This document shows positions 25,012 through 32,984 of a stretch of DNA of 64,000 bases, in pieces. Position 1 is the stretch's first letter; each line of letters opens with the position of its first letter. The DNA is from Amycolatopsis xylanica. Its GTDB lineage: Bacteria > Actinomycetota > Actinomycetes > Mycobacteriales > Pseudonocardiaceae. The notes beneath the pieces were generated by a model that was not told the origin of the DNA, did not search any database, and worked only from the letters and a program-made list of their open reading frames with translations. The DNA lies in contig NZ_FNON01000003.1 of the NCBI RefSeq assembly GCF_900107045.1, positions 124,001-188,000 on the forward strand. The letters are read 5' to 3'. The position numbers and the translations under genes are program-made.

Positions 25012-25122
25012 TATGAAGGCTCCCTTCATACAACCCAGCCTGGATGAAGGGAGCCTTCATCGCGTATAGCCGCATGAAGGGAGCCTTCATACAACCCAAG
25101 CTGGATCAAGGGAGCCTTCATA
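25012..25122. repeat. class B palindrome array (1 + 3 inverted units)
   Basis: Copies start at 25012, 25043, 25073 and 25104; the first has centre CTC, the others GAG, that is, the array at 12771-12912 read in reverse, with one unit fewer. Confidence 0.85.
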
Positions 25123-25172
25123 CAAAGCCAGCCGAGGCACCCACCGCCCACCCCTGATCCGGCAATGCTGAG

Positions 25173-25218
25173 GTCGTGAGTGCCGCGGCCGGTTCTAACC
25201 GGCCAAAACACTCACGAC
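25173..25218. terminator. class A hairpin after second deiminase gene
   Basis: GTCGTGAGTG...GGTTCTAACC...CACTCACGAC with mismatches in the middle of the arms; 11 bases beyond the stop of the leftward deiminase gene at 25229. Confidence 0.6.
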
Positions 25219-25228
25219 CCCAGCGTGG

Positions 25229-26377
25229 TCAGGGGCGCGGCTGCTGTTGCGTGACGCAGTGGATGCCACCGCCGCCCTCGGCGAGCGAGTCGATGTTGAG
25301 CTGCTCTATGACGCGCCCCGGGTAGAGGCGGGCGAGCGTGGTCTTGCACGCCGTGTCGGCCGCGGTGTCGCCGAACTGCGCGGCGATCACCGCGCCGTTG
25401 CACACGTAGTAGTTCGCGTAGGAGGAGACGAAGTCCGGGTTCGTGGACCGGATACGCCGGTAGTCGGGGCCTTGGATCCGGGTGACGGCGATGGCGTGCC
25501 CGTGCGTGTCGGCCGACTGGGACAGGATCTGGTACTGCCCGCGCGCGTCCTTGGCCCAGATGTCGGTGTCGCTGTCGAGCGGGTACTGGACCGCGGCGCC
25601 GGCGTGCCCGGTGAACCGGGACGTCGCGTCCACGTGGTCGTCGGTGATGTCCTGGCCCTTGATGCCGGGGAACCAGATCACCTTGGACGCGCCGTAGGCC
25701 GCGCACATCGCGGCTTCGATCGCGGACTGGGACATGCCGGAGTTGCGGTTGGCGTTGATCAGGCTGCTCTTGGTCGCCATCAGCGTGCCCGCGCCGTCCG
25801 TCTCGACCGCGCCCGGCTCGCCGACGAAACCCGCCGCGGTGAAGCCCACCCCGGCGTACGCGGCGACGCCGGCCGCGACCCGCGCGTCGTAGTAGTGGCT
25901 CTGCTGGTTGCCCCAGCCGTTGAAGTTCAGCCCCACCGCGTCGAGCCCGCCCGCGCCGTCGACGCGGAAGACCGGTCCGGTGTCGCGCATCCAGCAGTCG
26001 TCGACGGGGATCGAGCTGATCACCTGCACGGTCGAACCACAAGCACTGCGGGCCTTCGCGGCGCTGCGTGAGTTCGCGAGGAGGTACACCGGCTCGTACT
26101 TCGCGATGGTGCGGGCGATCAGCGCGATGTTGGCCTGCACACCGGGAAGCAGCCTGCTGCCCCAGATCGAGGTGCGGTCCGGCCAGGCCATCCAGGTGCG
26201 GGTGTGGGCCACGGACTCCTCAGGCGCCCAGAAGCCGGCCGCGCGCCGGGGCGCGGCGACGGCGGGGAAGGCACCCAGCGCCACGCCCGCGCCGGCCAGC
26301 CCCACCGCGCTGAGGAAACTCCTGCGGCCCAAGGGTTTCGGTGCTGCCGCGCTGGGCAGTTCGTCCCGCTCACTCAT
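25229..26377 (-). CDS. agmatine/peptidylarginine deiminase family protein, Tat-exported
   Basis: 382 aa. Twin-arginine signal PLGRRSFLSAVGLAGAGVAL with a cleavage site after AVAAP, so secreted folded. Deiminase motifs: AWPDRTSIWG, VDDCWMRDTGPVFRV, LNFNGWGNQ, DITDDHVDATSRF (His, Asp) and GGGGIHCVTQQQP (catalytic Cys374). The segment that reads EGGS in its paralogues is here GEPGAVETDG, so one active-site Glu has shifted or is lost; substrate preference or activity may differ. Divergent from the TetR gene at 26488; convergent with the lipoprotein deiminase across the palindrome arrays. Confidence 0.85.
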   Translation of the reverse strand: MSERDELPSAAAPKPLGRRSFLSAVGLAGAGVALGAFPAVAAPRRAAGFWAPEESVAHTRTWMAWPDRTSIWGSRLLPGVQANIALIARTIAKYEPVYLLANSRSAAKARSACGSTVQVISSIPVDDCWMRDTGPVFRVDGAGGLDAVGLNFNGWGNQQSHYYDARVAAGVAAYAGVGFTAAGFVGEPGAVETDGAGTLMATKSSLINANRNSGMSQSAIEAAMCAAYGASKVIWFPGIKGQDITDDHVDATSRFTGHAGAAVQYPLDSDTDIWAKDARGQYQILSQSADTHGHAIAVTRIQGPDYRRIRSTNPDFVSSYANYYVCNGAVIAAQFGDTAADTACKTTLARLYPGRVIEQLNIDSLAEGGGGIHCVTQQQPRP

Positions 26378-26465
26378 GGTGTCTCCTAGCTGGAAGGGGT
26401 GTGGTCTGCGCCACAGCGAACCGTAAAATTAATTGGGCGCCCTGTCAAGAATCTGCGGTGCCGAA

Positions 26466-26485
26466 CCCCACCGACTAAAGTGGGG
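26466..26485. promoter_or_regulatory. candidate operator before TetR gene
   Basis: CCCCAC, 8 bases, GTGGGG inverted repeat ending 2 bases before the GTG start at 26488, in the divergent gap shared with the exported deiminase gene. A site for the TetR protein encoded there is plausible. Confidence 0.4.
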
Positions 26486-26487
26486 TC

Positions 26488-27081
26488 GTGGCGGCAGGAA
26501 CGGACATCAAACCGAAGACCTCGGCGAAGGGTGAGCAGACGCGGGCCCGGCTGCTCGCGGCGGCGCGCACGCTGCTCGCCCAGCACGACGCCGGCGAGCT
26601 GACCACTCGCAACGTCGCCTCGTTGTGCGGGCTCTCCCGCAGCCTGACCCACTATTACTTCCGCGACCGGACCGACCTGATCCTCGCGGTCATCGAGGAC
26701 ATCCGGGCCGACTGGATCCTCCCGTTCGAACAGGCCGTCGCGAGCACGGGCACCTTCGAGGAGCGGGCGGACCGGGTCGTCGCACTGCTCACCACCCCGG
26801 AATCCCCCGACCTCGGGCGAGTTCATTCGGCGCTGCACTGGTTCGCGCTCAACGACGAGCGGATCAAGGACAGCCTCGAAGCCGAATACCAGCGGTGGCG
26901 GCGCTGTTTCGTCGATCTGTTCCAGGTATTGGCCGACGAACGCGGCGACGGCCTCGACCCGCGCCCGCGCGGTGAGGCGCTGGCCGCCGCCGCGGACGGA
27001 CTGGCCGCCGTGCAGTCGCTCGGCTCGGTGGTCGACGCCGAGACGATGTTCCGCACGCTCGTCCGGTCCTTGGCCCGCTGA
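26488..27081 (+). CDS. TetR-family transcriptional regulator
   Basis: 197 aa from GTG at 26488. Helix-turn-helix: EQTRARLLAAARTLLAQHD, TTRNVASLCGLSRSLTHYYF, RDRTDLILAVIEDI. The effector domain (FDRV-like EERADRVVALL, SALHWFALNDERIKDSLEAEY) differs from the two other TetR proteins of this cluster and recalls PsrA/BetI-type polyamine or betaine regulators, though that is only an impression. Divergent from the Tat deiminase, and its end lies 4 bases from the end of the ureC operon, which runs toward it. Confidence 0.88.
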   Translation: MAAGTDIKPKTSAKGEQTRARLLAAARTLLAQHDAGELTTRNVASLCGLSRSLTHYYFRDRTDLILAVIEDIRADWILPFEQAVASTGTFEERADRVVALLTTPESPDLGRVHSALHWFALNDERIKDSLEAEYQRWRRCFVDLFQVLADERGDGLDPRPRGEALAAAADGLAAVQSLGSVVDAETMFRTLVRSLAR

Positions 27082-27084
27082 CGG

Positions 27085-28764
27085 TCAGAAGAAGTACAAC
27101 CGGCCGAGGCTGATGCTTTCGGCGGGCTGCGAACCGATCCGCTCACCGTCCACGCTCACCTGACCGGTGCCCGGCTGGACGCGTACGGCGGCGGTCCGGT
27201 TGTTGTGGATCATCGCCGACGGCCCGATCCCCCGGGTTCCGTGCACGCCCACGCGCCTGCGGCGGGTCGTCATGTGGTCGTTGCCCGCCTGAGCCGCGGC
27301 CTGGCTGACGAACGCCACCGACAGATCGGCCGCCGTGGCGCCATGGGCGCCGAAGAGCGGACCGAGCACCAGCGGCTCACAGGTTCCGGTGGCCGCGTTG
27401 GGATCGCCGGTGACGCCATAGGCCGGAAAGCCCGCCTTGAGCACCATTTCCGGCTTGGCGCCGAAGAATTCCGGCCGCCACAGCACGATGTCGGCGAGCT
27501 TGCCGACTTCGAGGGAACCGACCTCATGGCGCAGGCCGTGTGCGATGGCCGGATTGATGGTGAGTTTGGCGATATAGCGCAGAACGCGCGCGTTGTCGTG
27601 ACGCGGATGCTCGGCGCCGAATTGTGCTTTCATCTTGCCCGCCATGGCGAAAGTGCGGCGCACAGTCTCCCCCGCCCGGCCCATGCCCTGCGCGTCGGAG
27701 GACGTGATCGGAATGATCCCGAGGTCGTGCAGCCGCTCCTCCGCGCCCATCGTGCCGCTGCGGATCCGGTCGCGGGCAAGGGCTTCGTCGCCGGGCAGAT
27801 GGGTTTTGAGCCCGTGCACCGAGACGATCATGCCGTAGTGCTCGGCGATGGCGTCGCGGCCGAACGGGATGGTCGGGTTGGTGGAGGACCCGATGACGTT
27901 GGCCTCGCCCGCCAGCCGCAGCACGTTCGGCACGTGCCCACCGCCACAGCCCTCGATGTGGAAGGCGTGGATGGTCCTGCCTTCCAGCACGGCCAGGGTG
28001 TCGTCCACCGAAAGGCATTCGTTGAGCCCGTCGGTGTGCAGCGCGACCTGCACGTCATACCGCTCCGCGACGTTCAGCGCGGTATCGAGCGCCCTGGTGT
28101 GCGCACCCATGTCCTCGTGGACCTTGAACCCGCTGGCTCCGCCTTCCTCGAGCGCCTCGAGCAGCGGCGCCTCCCGCGACGAGGAGCCTCGTGCCAGGAA
28201 TCCGACGTTCACCGGCCAGGCGTCGAAAGCGTTGAACGCGTGGCGAAGCGCCCAAGGTGAGTTCACGCCAACGCCCCACACCGGCCCGAATTCCTGCCCG
28301 ATGATGGTGGTGACCCCGGCGGCGAGACTGGCCTCCATGATGCGCGGCGACATCAGGTGGACATGGGTGTCGATGGCGCCCGCGGTGGCGATCAGCCCCT
28401 CACCCGACACGATCGACGTGCCGGTCCCCACGACCACGTCGACCCCGTCGAGGGTGTCGGGATTACCCGCCCTGCCGATCGCGTGGATGCGCCCTTCCCT
28501 GATCCCGATCGAGACCTTGCGGATGCCCAGCAACGCGTCCACCACGACCACGTTGCTGATCACCAGATCGCAGGTGTCGCGCACGGCGGCCGCCTTGAGA
28601 TGCATGCCGTCGCGCGCGGTCTTGCCGAAGCCGACCAGGAATTCCTGCCCCGGCTGCTGGGCGTCGTGCTCGACCTCGATGACCAGCCCGGAGTCGCCGA
28701 GCCGGATGCGGTCACCCGCGCGCGGACCGTAGGTACGCGGATAGTCGTCGTGCGCGAAGCTCAT
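27085..28764 (-). CDS. ureC: urease alpha subunit, divergent type
   Basis: 559 aa, ATGA overlap with ureAB. All nickel ligands are present: DTHVH (His134, His136), GFKVHEDMG (Lys214, carbamylated in ureases), ALHTDGLNE (His243), HAFHIEGCGGGHVP (His269) and SSDAQGMGR (Asp357). The flap that reads MVCHHL in classical ureases is IVSVHGL: the catalytic base His317 is kept but the flap Cys is Val316 and the second His is Gly. The loop after GQEFGP is VWGVGVNSP rather than the usual GTxATT. No accessory ureDEFG genes are in the window. Last gene of the deiminase/ABC/urease operon; it may act on urea or a substituted urea. Confidence 0.85.
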   Translation of the reverse strand: MSFAHDDYPRTYGPRAGDRIRLGDSGLVIEVEHDAQQPGQEFLVGFGKTARDGMHLKAAAVRDTCDLVISNVVVVDALLGIRKVSIGIREGRIHAIGRAGNPDTLDGVDVVVGTGTSIVSGEGLIATAGAIDTHVHLMSPRIMEASLAAGVTTIIGQEFGPVWGVGVNSPWALRHAFNAFDAWPVNVGFLARGSSSREAPLLEALEEGGASGFKVHEDMGAHTRALDTALNVAERYDVQVALHTDGLNECLSVDDTLAVLEGRTIHAFHIEGCGGGHVPNVLRLAGEANVIGSSTNPTIPFGRDAIAEHYGMIVSVHGLKTHLPGDEALARDRIRSGTMGAEERLHDLGIIPITSSDAQGMGRAGETVRRTFAMAGKMKAQFGAEHPRHDNARVLRYIAKLTINPAIAHGLRHEVGSLEVGKLADIVLWRPEFFGAKPEMVLKAGFPAYGVTGDPNAATGTCEPLVLGPLFGAHGATAADLSVAFVSQAAAQAGNDHMTTRRRRVGVHGTRGIGPSAMIHNNRTAAVRVQPGTGQVSVDGERIGSQPAESISLGRLYFF

Positions 28765-29447
28765 GCGGGTCCTTCCAGATAGCCGAGACGCTCGGCGGTG
28801 CGCATCGCCTCGGCACGCACGCGGGGATCGTCCAATGGCCCGTCGACGAGGCCCGCGAAGCCGATGGCGATCCGGTCGCCGCCGATCGGGATGAGGTCGA
28901 CGCTGCGGGACCCGCCGGGGTCGAAGCGGATCGTGTCGCCCGCGGGGATCGCCGCGCGGCGGCCGTACGCGGCGCGCCGGTCGAACCACAGCCGCCGGTT
29001 GACCTCGAAGAAGTGAAAGTGGGACGTGACGCTGATGGGCACGTCGGCGCTGTTCGTGACCGTCAAGGTGATCACGTCCGGATCCGCCTCGACCAGCGCG
29101 GCCGTTGGCAGGAACGCGCCGGGCGCGTCGTCCCCGGAACCGCCGCCTGCCAAGGGATCCGTCACCACGGCCAGCCTGCTTCCGTCCTCGAAGACGGCTT
29201 CGACCTGGATCTCGGTCACGATGTCGGCGACCCCGGGCAGCACCTGCTCCGGCCGCAGCACCGCGCGCCCGGCGGCGACCGCGTCCGCGAGACGCTTGCC
29301 GTCCCTGGCCGCCTCGCACACCGCGTCGGCGATGAGCGCGGTCGCCTCGGGCACGTTGAGCCGCAGTCCGCGGCCGAGCCTGGCTCTCGCCAGTTCCGCC
29401 GCGGTGAACAGCAGCAGCCGGTCCTGTTCAGTCGGTGTCAGGCGCAT
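28761..29447 (-). CDS. ureAB: urease gamma-beta fusion subunit
   Basis: 228 aa. Residues 1-100 are the gamma subunit (MRLTPTEQDRLLLFTAAELA, LNVPEATALIADAV, VLPGVADIVTEIQVEAVF), and 105-228 the beta subunit (VTNSADVPISVTSHFHFFEV, RFDPGGSRSVDLIPIGG). Gamma-beta fusions occur in some actinobacterial ureases. GGAG stands about 9 bases before the ATG. It overlaps the ABC ATPase gene by 20 bases and ureC by 4, so the urease is co-translated with the importer. Confidence 0.9.
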   Translation of the reverse strand: MRLTPTEQDRLLLFTAAELARARLGRGLRLNVPEATALIADAVCEAARDGKRLADAVAAGRAVLRPEQVLPGVADIVTEIQVEAVFEDGSRLAVVTDPLAGGGSGDDAPGAFLPTAALVEADPDVITLTVTNSADVPISVTSHFHFFEVNRRLWFDRRAAYGRRAAIPAGDTIRFDPGGSRSVDLIPIGGDRIAIGFAGLVDGPLDDPRVRAEAMRTAERLGYLEGPA

Positions 29448-30237
29448 CGCGATCACTCCGTTCCTTGCGGCTGGGTTTCCAGCCAGGGCGGGGAACGCTG
29501 GCAAGCAGCGCTTGGGTGTAGGGGTGAGCCGGTGTGCGAAGCAGGGTCTCGGTGTCCCCGCGCTCGACGACGACGCCGGTCCGCATGACGATGCTGTACT
29601 CGGTGACCTGCCGGATGACCGCGAGGTCGTGGCTGATGAACAGATACGAGATCCCGGTCCGGTCGCGGATGTCGGCCAGCAGGTTGAGGATCTGGGCCTG
29701 GATCGACACGTCCAGCGCGGCCACGGATTCGTCGAGCACGAGCACGCGAGGACCGGCCGCGAGTGCCCTCGCGATCGCGACGCGTTGCCGCTGCCCGCCG
29801 GACAGATGCTTGGGCACCGAGGCCAGCTGCCGTTCGTCGATGGCGACGAGGTCGGCGAGTTCACGCACCCGCGCTTCGCTGTCGCGCCGGTCCGCGATGT
29901 GCAGGCTCGCGGCTTCGGTGAGCGCCTGCCGCACTGTCTGATGTGGATCGAGACTGGCGTACGGGTCCTGGAAGACGATCTGGGTTTCCCTGGCCCTGGC
30001 CCGCCTTGCCCGCGTCGACCGGGCGGGCGCGGACCGATCGTTGCCACAGCAGCTGATCGAGCCGGTGGTCGGCGTTTCCAGCCCGATGATCATCCTGGCC
30101 AATGTGGTCTTGCCGGAACCGGACTCGCCGACGATGCCGACCGACGCGCCCGCCGCGATCTCGAACGACACGTCGTCGACCGCGGTAAAGGCCCCGAACC
30201 GCTTGGTCAGGTTGGTCACGGCCAGCACCGGTGTCAT
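29428..30237 (-). CDS. ABC transporter ATPase, DppF/OppF/NikE type
   Basis: 269 aa, ATGA overlap with the preceding ATPase gene. Walker A GIVGESGSGKTTLARMI, Q-loop IVFQDPYASLDP, signature LSGGQRQRVAIARAL, Walker B VLVLDESVAALD, H-switch ISHDLAVIRQ. The C-terminal HPYTQALLASVP is the hallmark of the peptide/nickel importer subfamily. Together with the second ATPase, two permeases and a binding protein it forms a complete importer for peptides, nickel or, by context, a guanidino compound. Confidence 0.93.
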   Translation of the reverse strand: MTPVLAVTNLTKRFGAFTAVDDVSFEIAAGASVGIVGESGSGKTTLARMIIGLETPTTGSISCCGNDRSAPARSTRARRARARETQIVFQDPYASLDPHQTVRQALTEAASLHIADRRDSEARVRELADLVAIDERQLASVPKHLSGGQRQRVAIARALAAGPRVLVLDESVAALDVSIQAQILNLLADIRDRTGISYLFISHDLAVIRQVTEYSIVMRTGVVVERGDTETLLRTPAHPYTQALLASVPRPGWKPSRKERSDRDAPDTD

Positions 30238-31202
30238 CGGGTCACCGCCTTGGTCAGGCTCAGCTCGCCCGCGCGCAGGCAGCGAACCCCGCCCTCCAGC
30301 GGCACCGGACCAGACGTGGTGCAGCGGGCGACGCGGTGCGCGCACCGGTCGGCGAACGCGCAGGTCGTCGCGGCTTCCCAGGCCGCGACCGGGCGTCCCG
30401 GTATCGCGGCGAGCCGATGCGCGGGCGAGTCCAGGTCCGGCCTGGCCGCCGCGAGCGCGGCGGCGTACGGGTGCAGCGGGTCGGTGTGCAGCCGCCCGGA
30501 CGGCTGGGTTTCGATGATCTGGCCCGCGTACATCACCGCGGTCCGGTCGCAGACGGCCGCCGCGAGATCGAGGTCGTGGGTGATGAACAGCAGGGCGACA
30601 CCGGCGTCCCGGCGCAGTTCGTCCAAGATCGCCATCACCTCGGACTGGGTGGTGACGTCCAGCGCGGTGGTCGGTTCGTCGGCCAGGATCAGCTTGGGCT
30701 CTCCCAGCAGCGCCGCGGCGATCATGACCCGCTGCAGCATGCCGCCGGACAGATCGGACGGATAGTGGCGCAGGCACCGAGCGGTGTCGGTGATCCCCAC
30801 CTCGGTGAGCATCCGCTGGGCCCGGCGCGTGGCCTCCCGGCGATCGAGCCCGCCCACGACGCTCGACTGCTCGGTCAGGAAGTCGCCGATGCGGCGAACC
30901 GGGTTGATGTGCGCACGCGGGTCCTGGAACACCACCGCCATCTCGCGGCGGATCCGCCGCAACGCCTCGCCGCGTGCGCCGAGCAGCTCCTGGCCGCCGA
31001 ACCGGATCGACCCGGTGGCCACGGCGTTGGCGGGCAACAGCGCGGCGACGGCCCGTGCGGTCATCGACTTGCCGGCACCCGACTCGCCGACGAGCCCGAG
31101 CGCTTCCCCGCGCTCCAGCGTCAGCGACACGTCCCGCAGGACGGGCTTGTCCCTGTCCAGTGTCACGCCGAGCCCTTCGACCGTGAGGAGCGGCCGGTTC
31201 AC
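30234..31202 (-). CDS. ABC transporter ATPase, DppD/OppD/NikD type
   Basis: 322 aa from GTG overlapping the permease stop (GTGA). Walker A GLVGESGAGKSMTARAV, Q-loop VVFQDPRAHINPV, signature LSGGMLQRVMIAAALL, Walker B LILADEPTTALDVT, ITHDLDLAAAV. The C-terminal segment has HPYAAALAAARP and a Cys motif (TTCAFADRCAHRVARCTT) for an iron-sulphur cluster or zinc, usual in this subfamily. Member of the eight-gene operon. Confidence 0.93.
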   Translation of the reverse strand: MNRPLLTVEGLGVTLDRDKPVLRDVSLTLERGEALGLVGESGAGKSMTARAVAALLPANAVATGSIRFGGQELLGARGEALRRIRREMAVVFQDPRAHINPVRRIGDFLTEQSSVVGGLDRREATRRAQRMLTEVGITDTARCLRHYPSDLSGGMLQRVMIAAALLGEPKLILADEPTTALDVTTQSEVMAILDELRRDAGVALLFITHDLDLAAAVCDRTAVMYAGQIIETQPSGRLHTDPLHPYAAALAAARPDLDSPAHRLAAIPGRPVAAWEAATTCAFADRCAHRVARCTTSGPVPLEGGVRCLRAGELSLTKAVTR

Positions 31203-32035
31203 GTGCCCACCTCGGCGAGGCGCTCGCCCAGCAGGTTGAACGCGACCACGACGAGCACCAGCGCGGTGCCCGCGACCAGTGATTCGGCCGGAAAGCCTTG
31301 CAGGACACCGGTTTTGCCTTCGGACACCATGACACCCCAATCCGCCTGGGGTGGCTGGACCCCAAGCCCGAGGAACGAGATCGCGGCCAGGTCGAGCGTC
31401 GCCCAGCCGAACAGGATGGTCGCCTCGGCGACCAGCACCGGCGCGATGTTGACCACGATGTGACGCAGGCAGATCACCCAGGCCGAGGAGCCTTGCACCT
31501 CAAGAGCCTCCACATAGGACAGTGACCGTTCGCGCAACGCGGCCGCCCTGACCAGGCGCGCCACATAGGGCGTGTAGGCGACGGCCAGCGACAACGCGGC
31601 GGAGAGCTGGCTCGGCCCGAAGACGGCTGCGGTCAGCACGGCCAGCAGCAGCCCGGGAAACGCGAAGACGATGTCGCCGATCCCGGAGATGACGCTGTCG
31701 AGCCAGCCGCGCCGCCACGCGGCGACCACGGCCAGCACGCTTCCGGCGGTCATGGCCAGCGCCACCACCAGCAGCGGGCCGAGCATCGAGGACCGGGCCC
31801 CGACCAGCAGCCGCGAGAACAGATCGCGGCCCTGCGAGTCGAATCCGAGCCAGTGCGTGCCGTCCGCGGTCACATAGGCGTTGCCGAGATCGGCTTGATC
31901 GGGCGGAAACGGCGCCAGCGAAGAGCCGAACACGGCGAGGAACGCGGCGAGCAAGATAATCGCCAGGCTGAGCTGCCCGAGCCGTCCCACACCGGCCAGG
32001 CCGCGAAAATCCTTGCGGGAGAAGGTGATCGCCAT
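31199..32035 (-). CDS. ABC transporter permease, DppC/NikC type
   Basis: 278 aa. Six membrane helices, the first LSLAIILLAAFLAVFGSSL preceded by a cytoplasmic start; the family region HWLGFDSQGRDLFSRLLVGAR follows it. The EAA loop reads YVEALEVQGSSAWVICLRHI. TGATG overlap with the preceding permease gene. Confidence 0.92.
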   Translation of the reverse strand: MAITFSRKDFRGLAGVGRLGQLSLAIILLAAFLAVFGSSLAPFPPDQADLGNAYVTADGTHWLGFDSQGRDLFSRLLVGARSSMLGPLLVVALAMTAGSVLAVVAAWRRGWLDSVISGIGDIVFAFPGLLLAVLTAAVFGPSQLSAALSLAVAYTPYVARLVRAAALRERSLSYVEALEVQGSSAWVICLRHIVVNIAPVLVAEATILFGWATLDLAAISFLGLGVQPPQADWGVMVSEGKTGVLQGFPAESLVAGTALVLVVVAFNLLGERLAEVGT

Positions 32036-32982
32036 CAGGTCGCCGCCGTTCCGAGGCTGACGCGCGGGTCGAGCAACGCGTACAGCAGGTCCACCACCGT
32101 GTTGATCAGGACGAAGGCCGCGACCATGATCAGCGCGAGCGCCTGCACCACCGCGAAGTCCTTGTTCTGGGCCGCGGTGACGAGCGCGGCGCCGAGCCCG
32201 TTGAGGCCGAAGACCTGTTCGACGATCGCCACCAGCACGATGAGGGACGCGATGCTCAGCCCGGTGACCGTGGCGATCGGGATCGCCGCGTTGCGCAGGA
32301 CATGGCGGCGGAACACCACGCCGCTCGGCAGTCCCCTGCTGATGGCGGCCTGCACGTGCTCGCGGGGCAGCTCGGCACGCACGGAGGCCCGGGTGATCCT
32401 GGCGACCAGCGCGAGCGACGAACTGGCCAGCGCGAGGCTGGGCAATGTCAGATGCCAGAGCTGATCAAGGAAACCTTGCCCCTCACCGAGCGCGGGGAAC
32501 CAGCCGAGCGTCACGGCGAACAGGCTGACCAGCACCAGCGCGGCGACGAACGAGGGCACCGCGGCCAGCACCGTCGTCACCGTGAGCGCCAGCGTGTCGA
32601 CGAATCCCGGCTTGAGCGCGCTGAGCACCCCGATCGACACCCCGGCCACGATGACGATCACCGAAGTGAGCGCCAGCAACGCGAGCGTGGTCCCCGCCCG
32701 GTCGGCGATCAGGGTGGACACGTCCTGCCGGTTGGCGATCGAGTACCCCAGGTCGCCGCGCACGGCCGAGGTCAGCCAATGCCAGTAGCGCACCGGCAAC
32801 GGCTCGTCGAGGTGGTAGCGCGCCTCGAGCTGCGCCCTGGCTTCCGCCGTGATCTGCCTGCCCCCGGTGAGCGTCGCGATCGGGTCGCCTGGCGCGAGAT
32901 AGAGCGCGCCGTAGATGGCCATGCTGGCCACCACCAGCGCCCCGAGCAGGAGCGCGCCGCGCCTGATGAGGAAGCGTCCCAT
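32035..32982 (-). CDS. ABC transporter permease, DppB/NikB type
   Basis: 315 aa, ATG 2 bases after the binding-protein stop. MGRFLIRRGALLLGALVVAS and YLAPGDPIATLTGG are the typical DppB N-terminus (with the conserved GDP), LDEPLPVRYWHWLTSAVRGDLGYS follows, and the EAA loop is AISRGLPSGVVFRRHVLRNA. Six helices. Pairs with the DppC-type protein in the membrane. Confidence 0.93.
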   Translation of the reverse strand: MGRFLIRRGALLLGALVVASMAIYGALYLAPGDPIATLTGGRQITAEARAQLEARYHLDEPLPVRYWHWLTSAVRGDLGYSIANRQDVSTLIADRAGTTLALLALTSVIVIVAGVSIGVLSALKPGFVDTLALTVTTVLAAVPSFVAALVLVSLFAVTLGWFPALGEGQGFLDQLWHLTLPSLALASSSLALVARITRASVRAELPREHVQAAISRGLPSGVVFRRHVLRNAAIPIATVTGLSIASLIVLVAIVEQVFGLNGLGAALVTAAQNKDFAVVQALALIMVAAFVLINTVVDLLYALLDPRVSLGTAAT

Positions 32983-32984
32983 GG

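Noticed and set aside
12550..25228. Integrated mobile element bounded by the inverted repeats
   Set aside because: No transposase, integrase or target duplication; the repeats consist of intergenic palindromes also found elsewhere.
27085..29447. Nickel or urea riboswitch before the urease genes
   Set aside because: Urease genes overlap the ABC genes with no leader between them.
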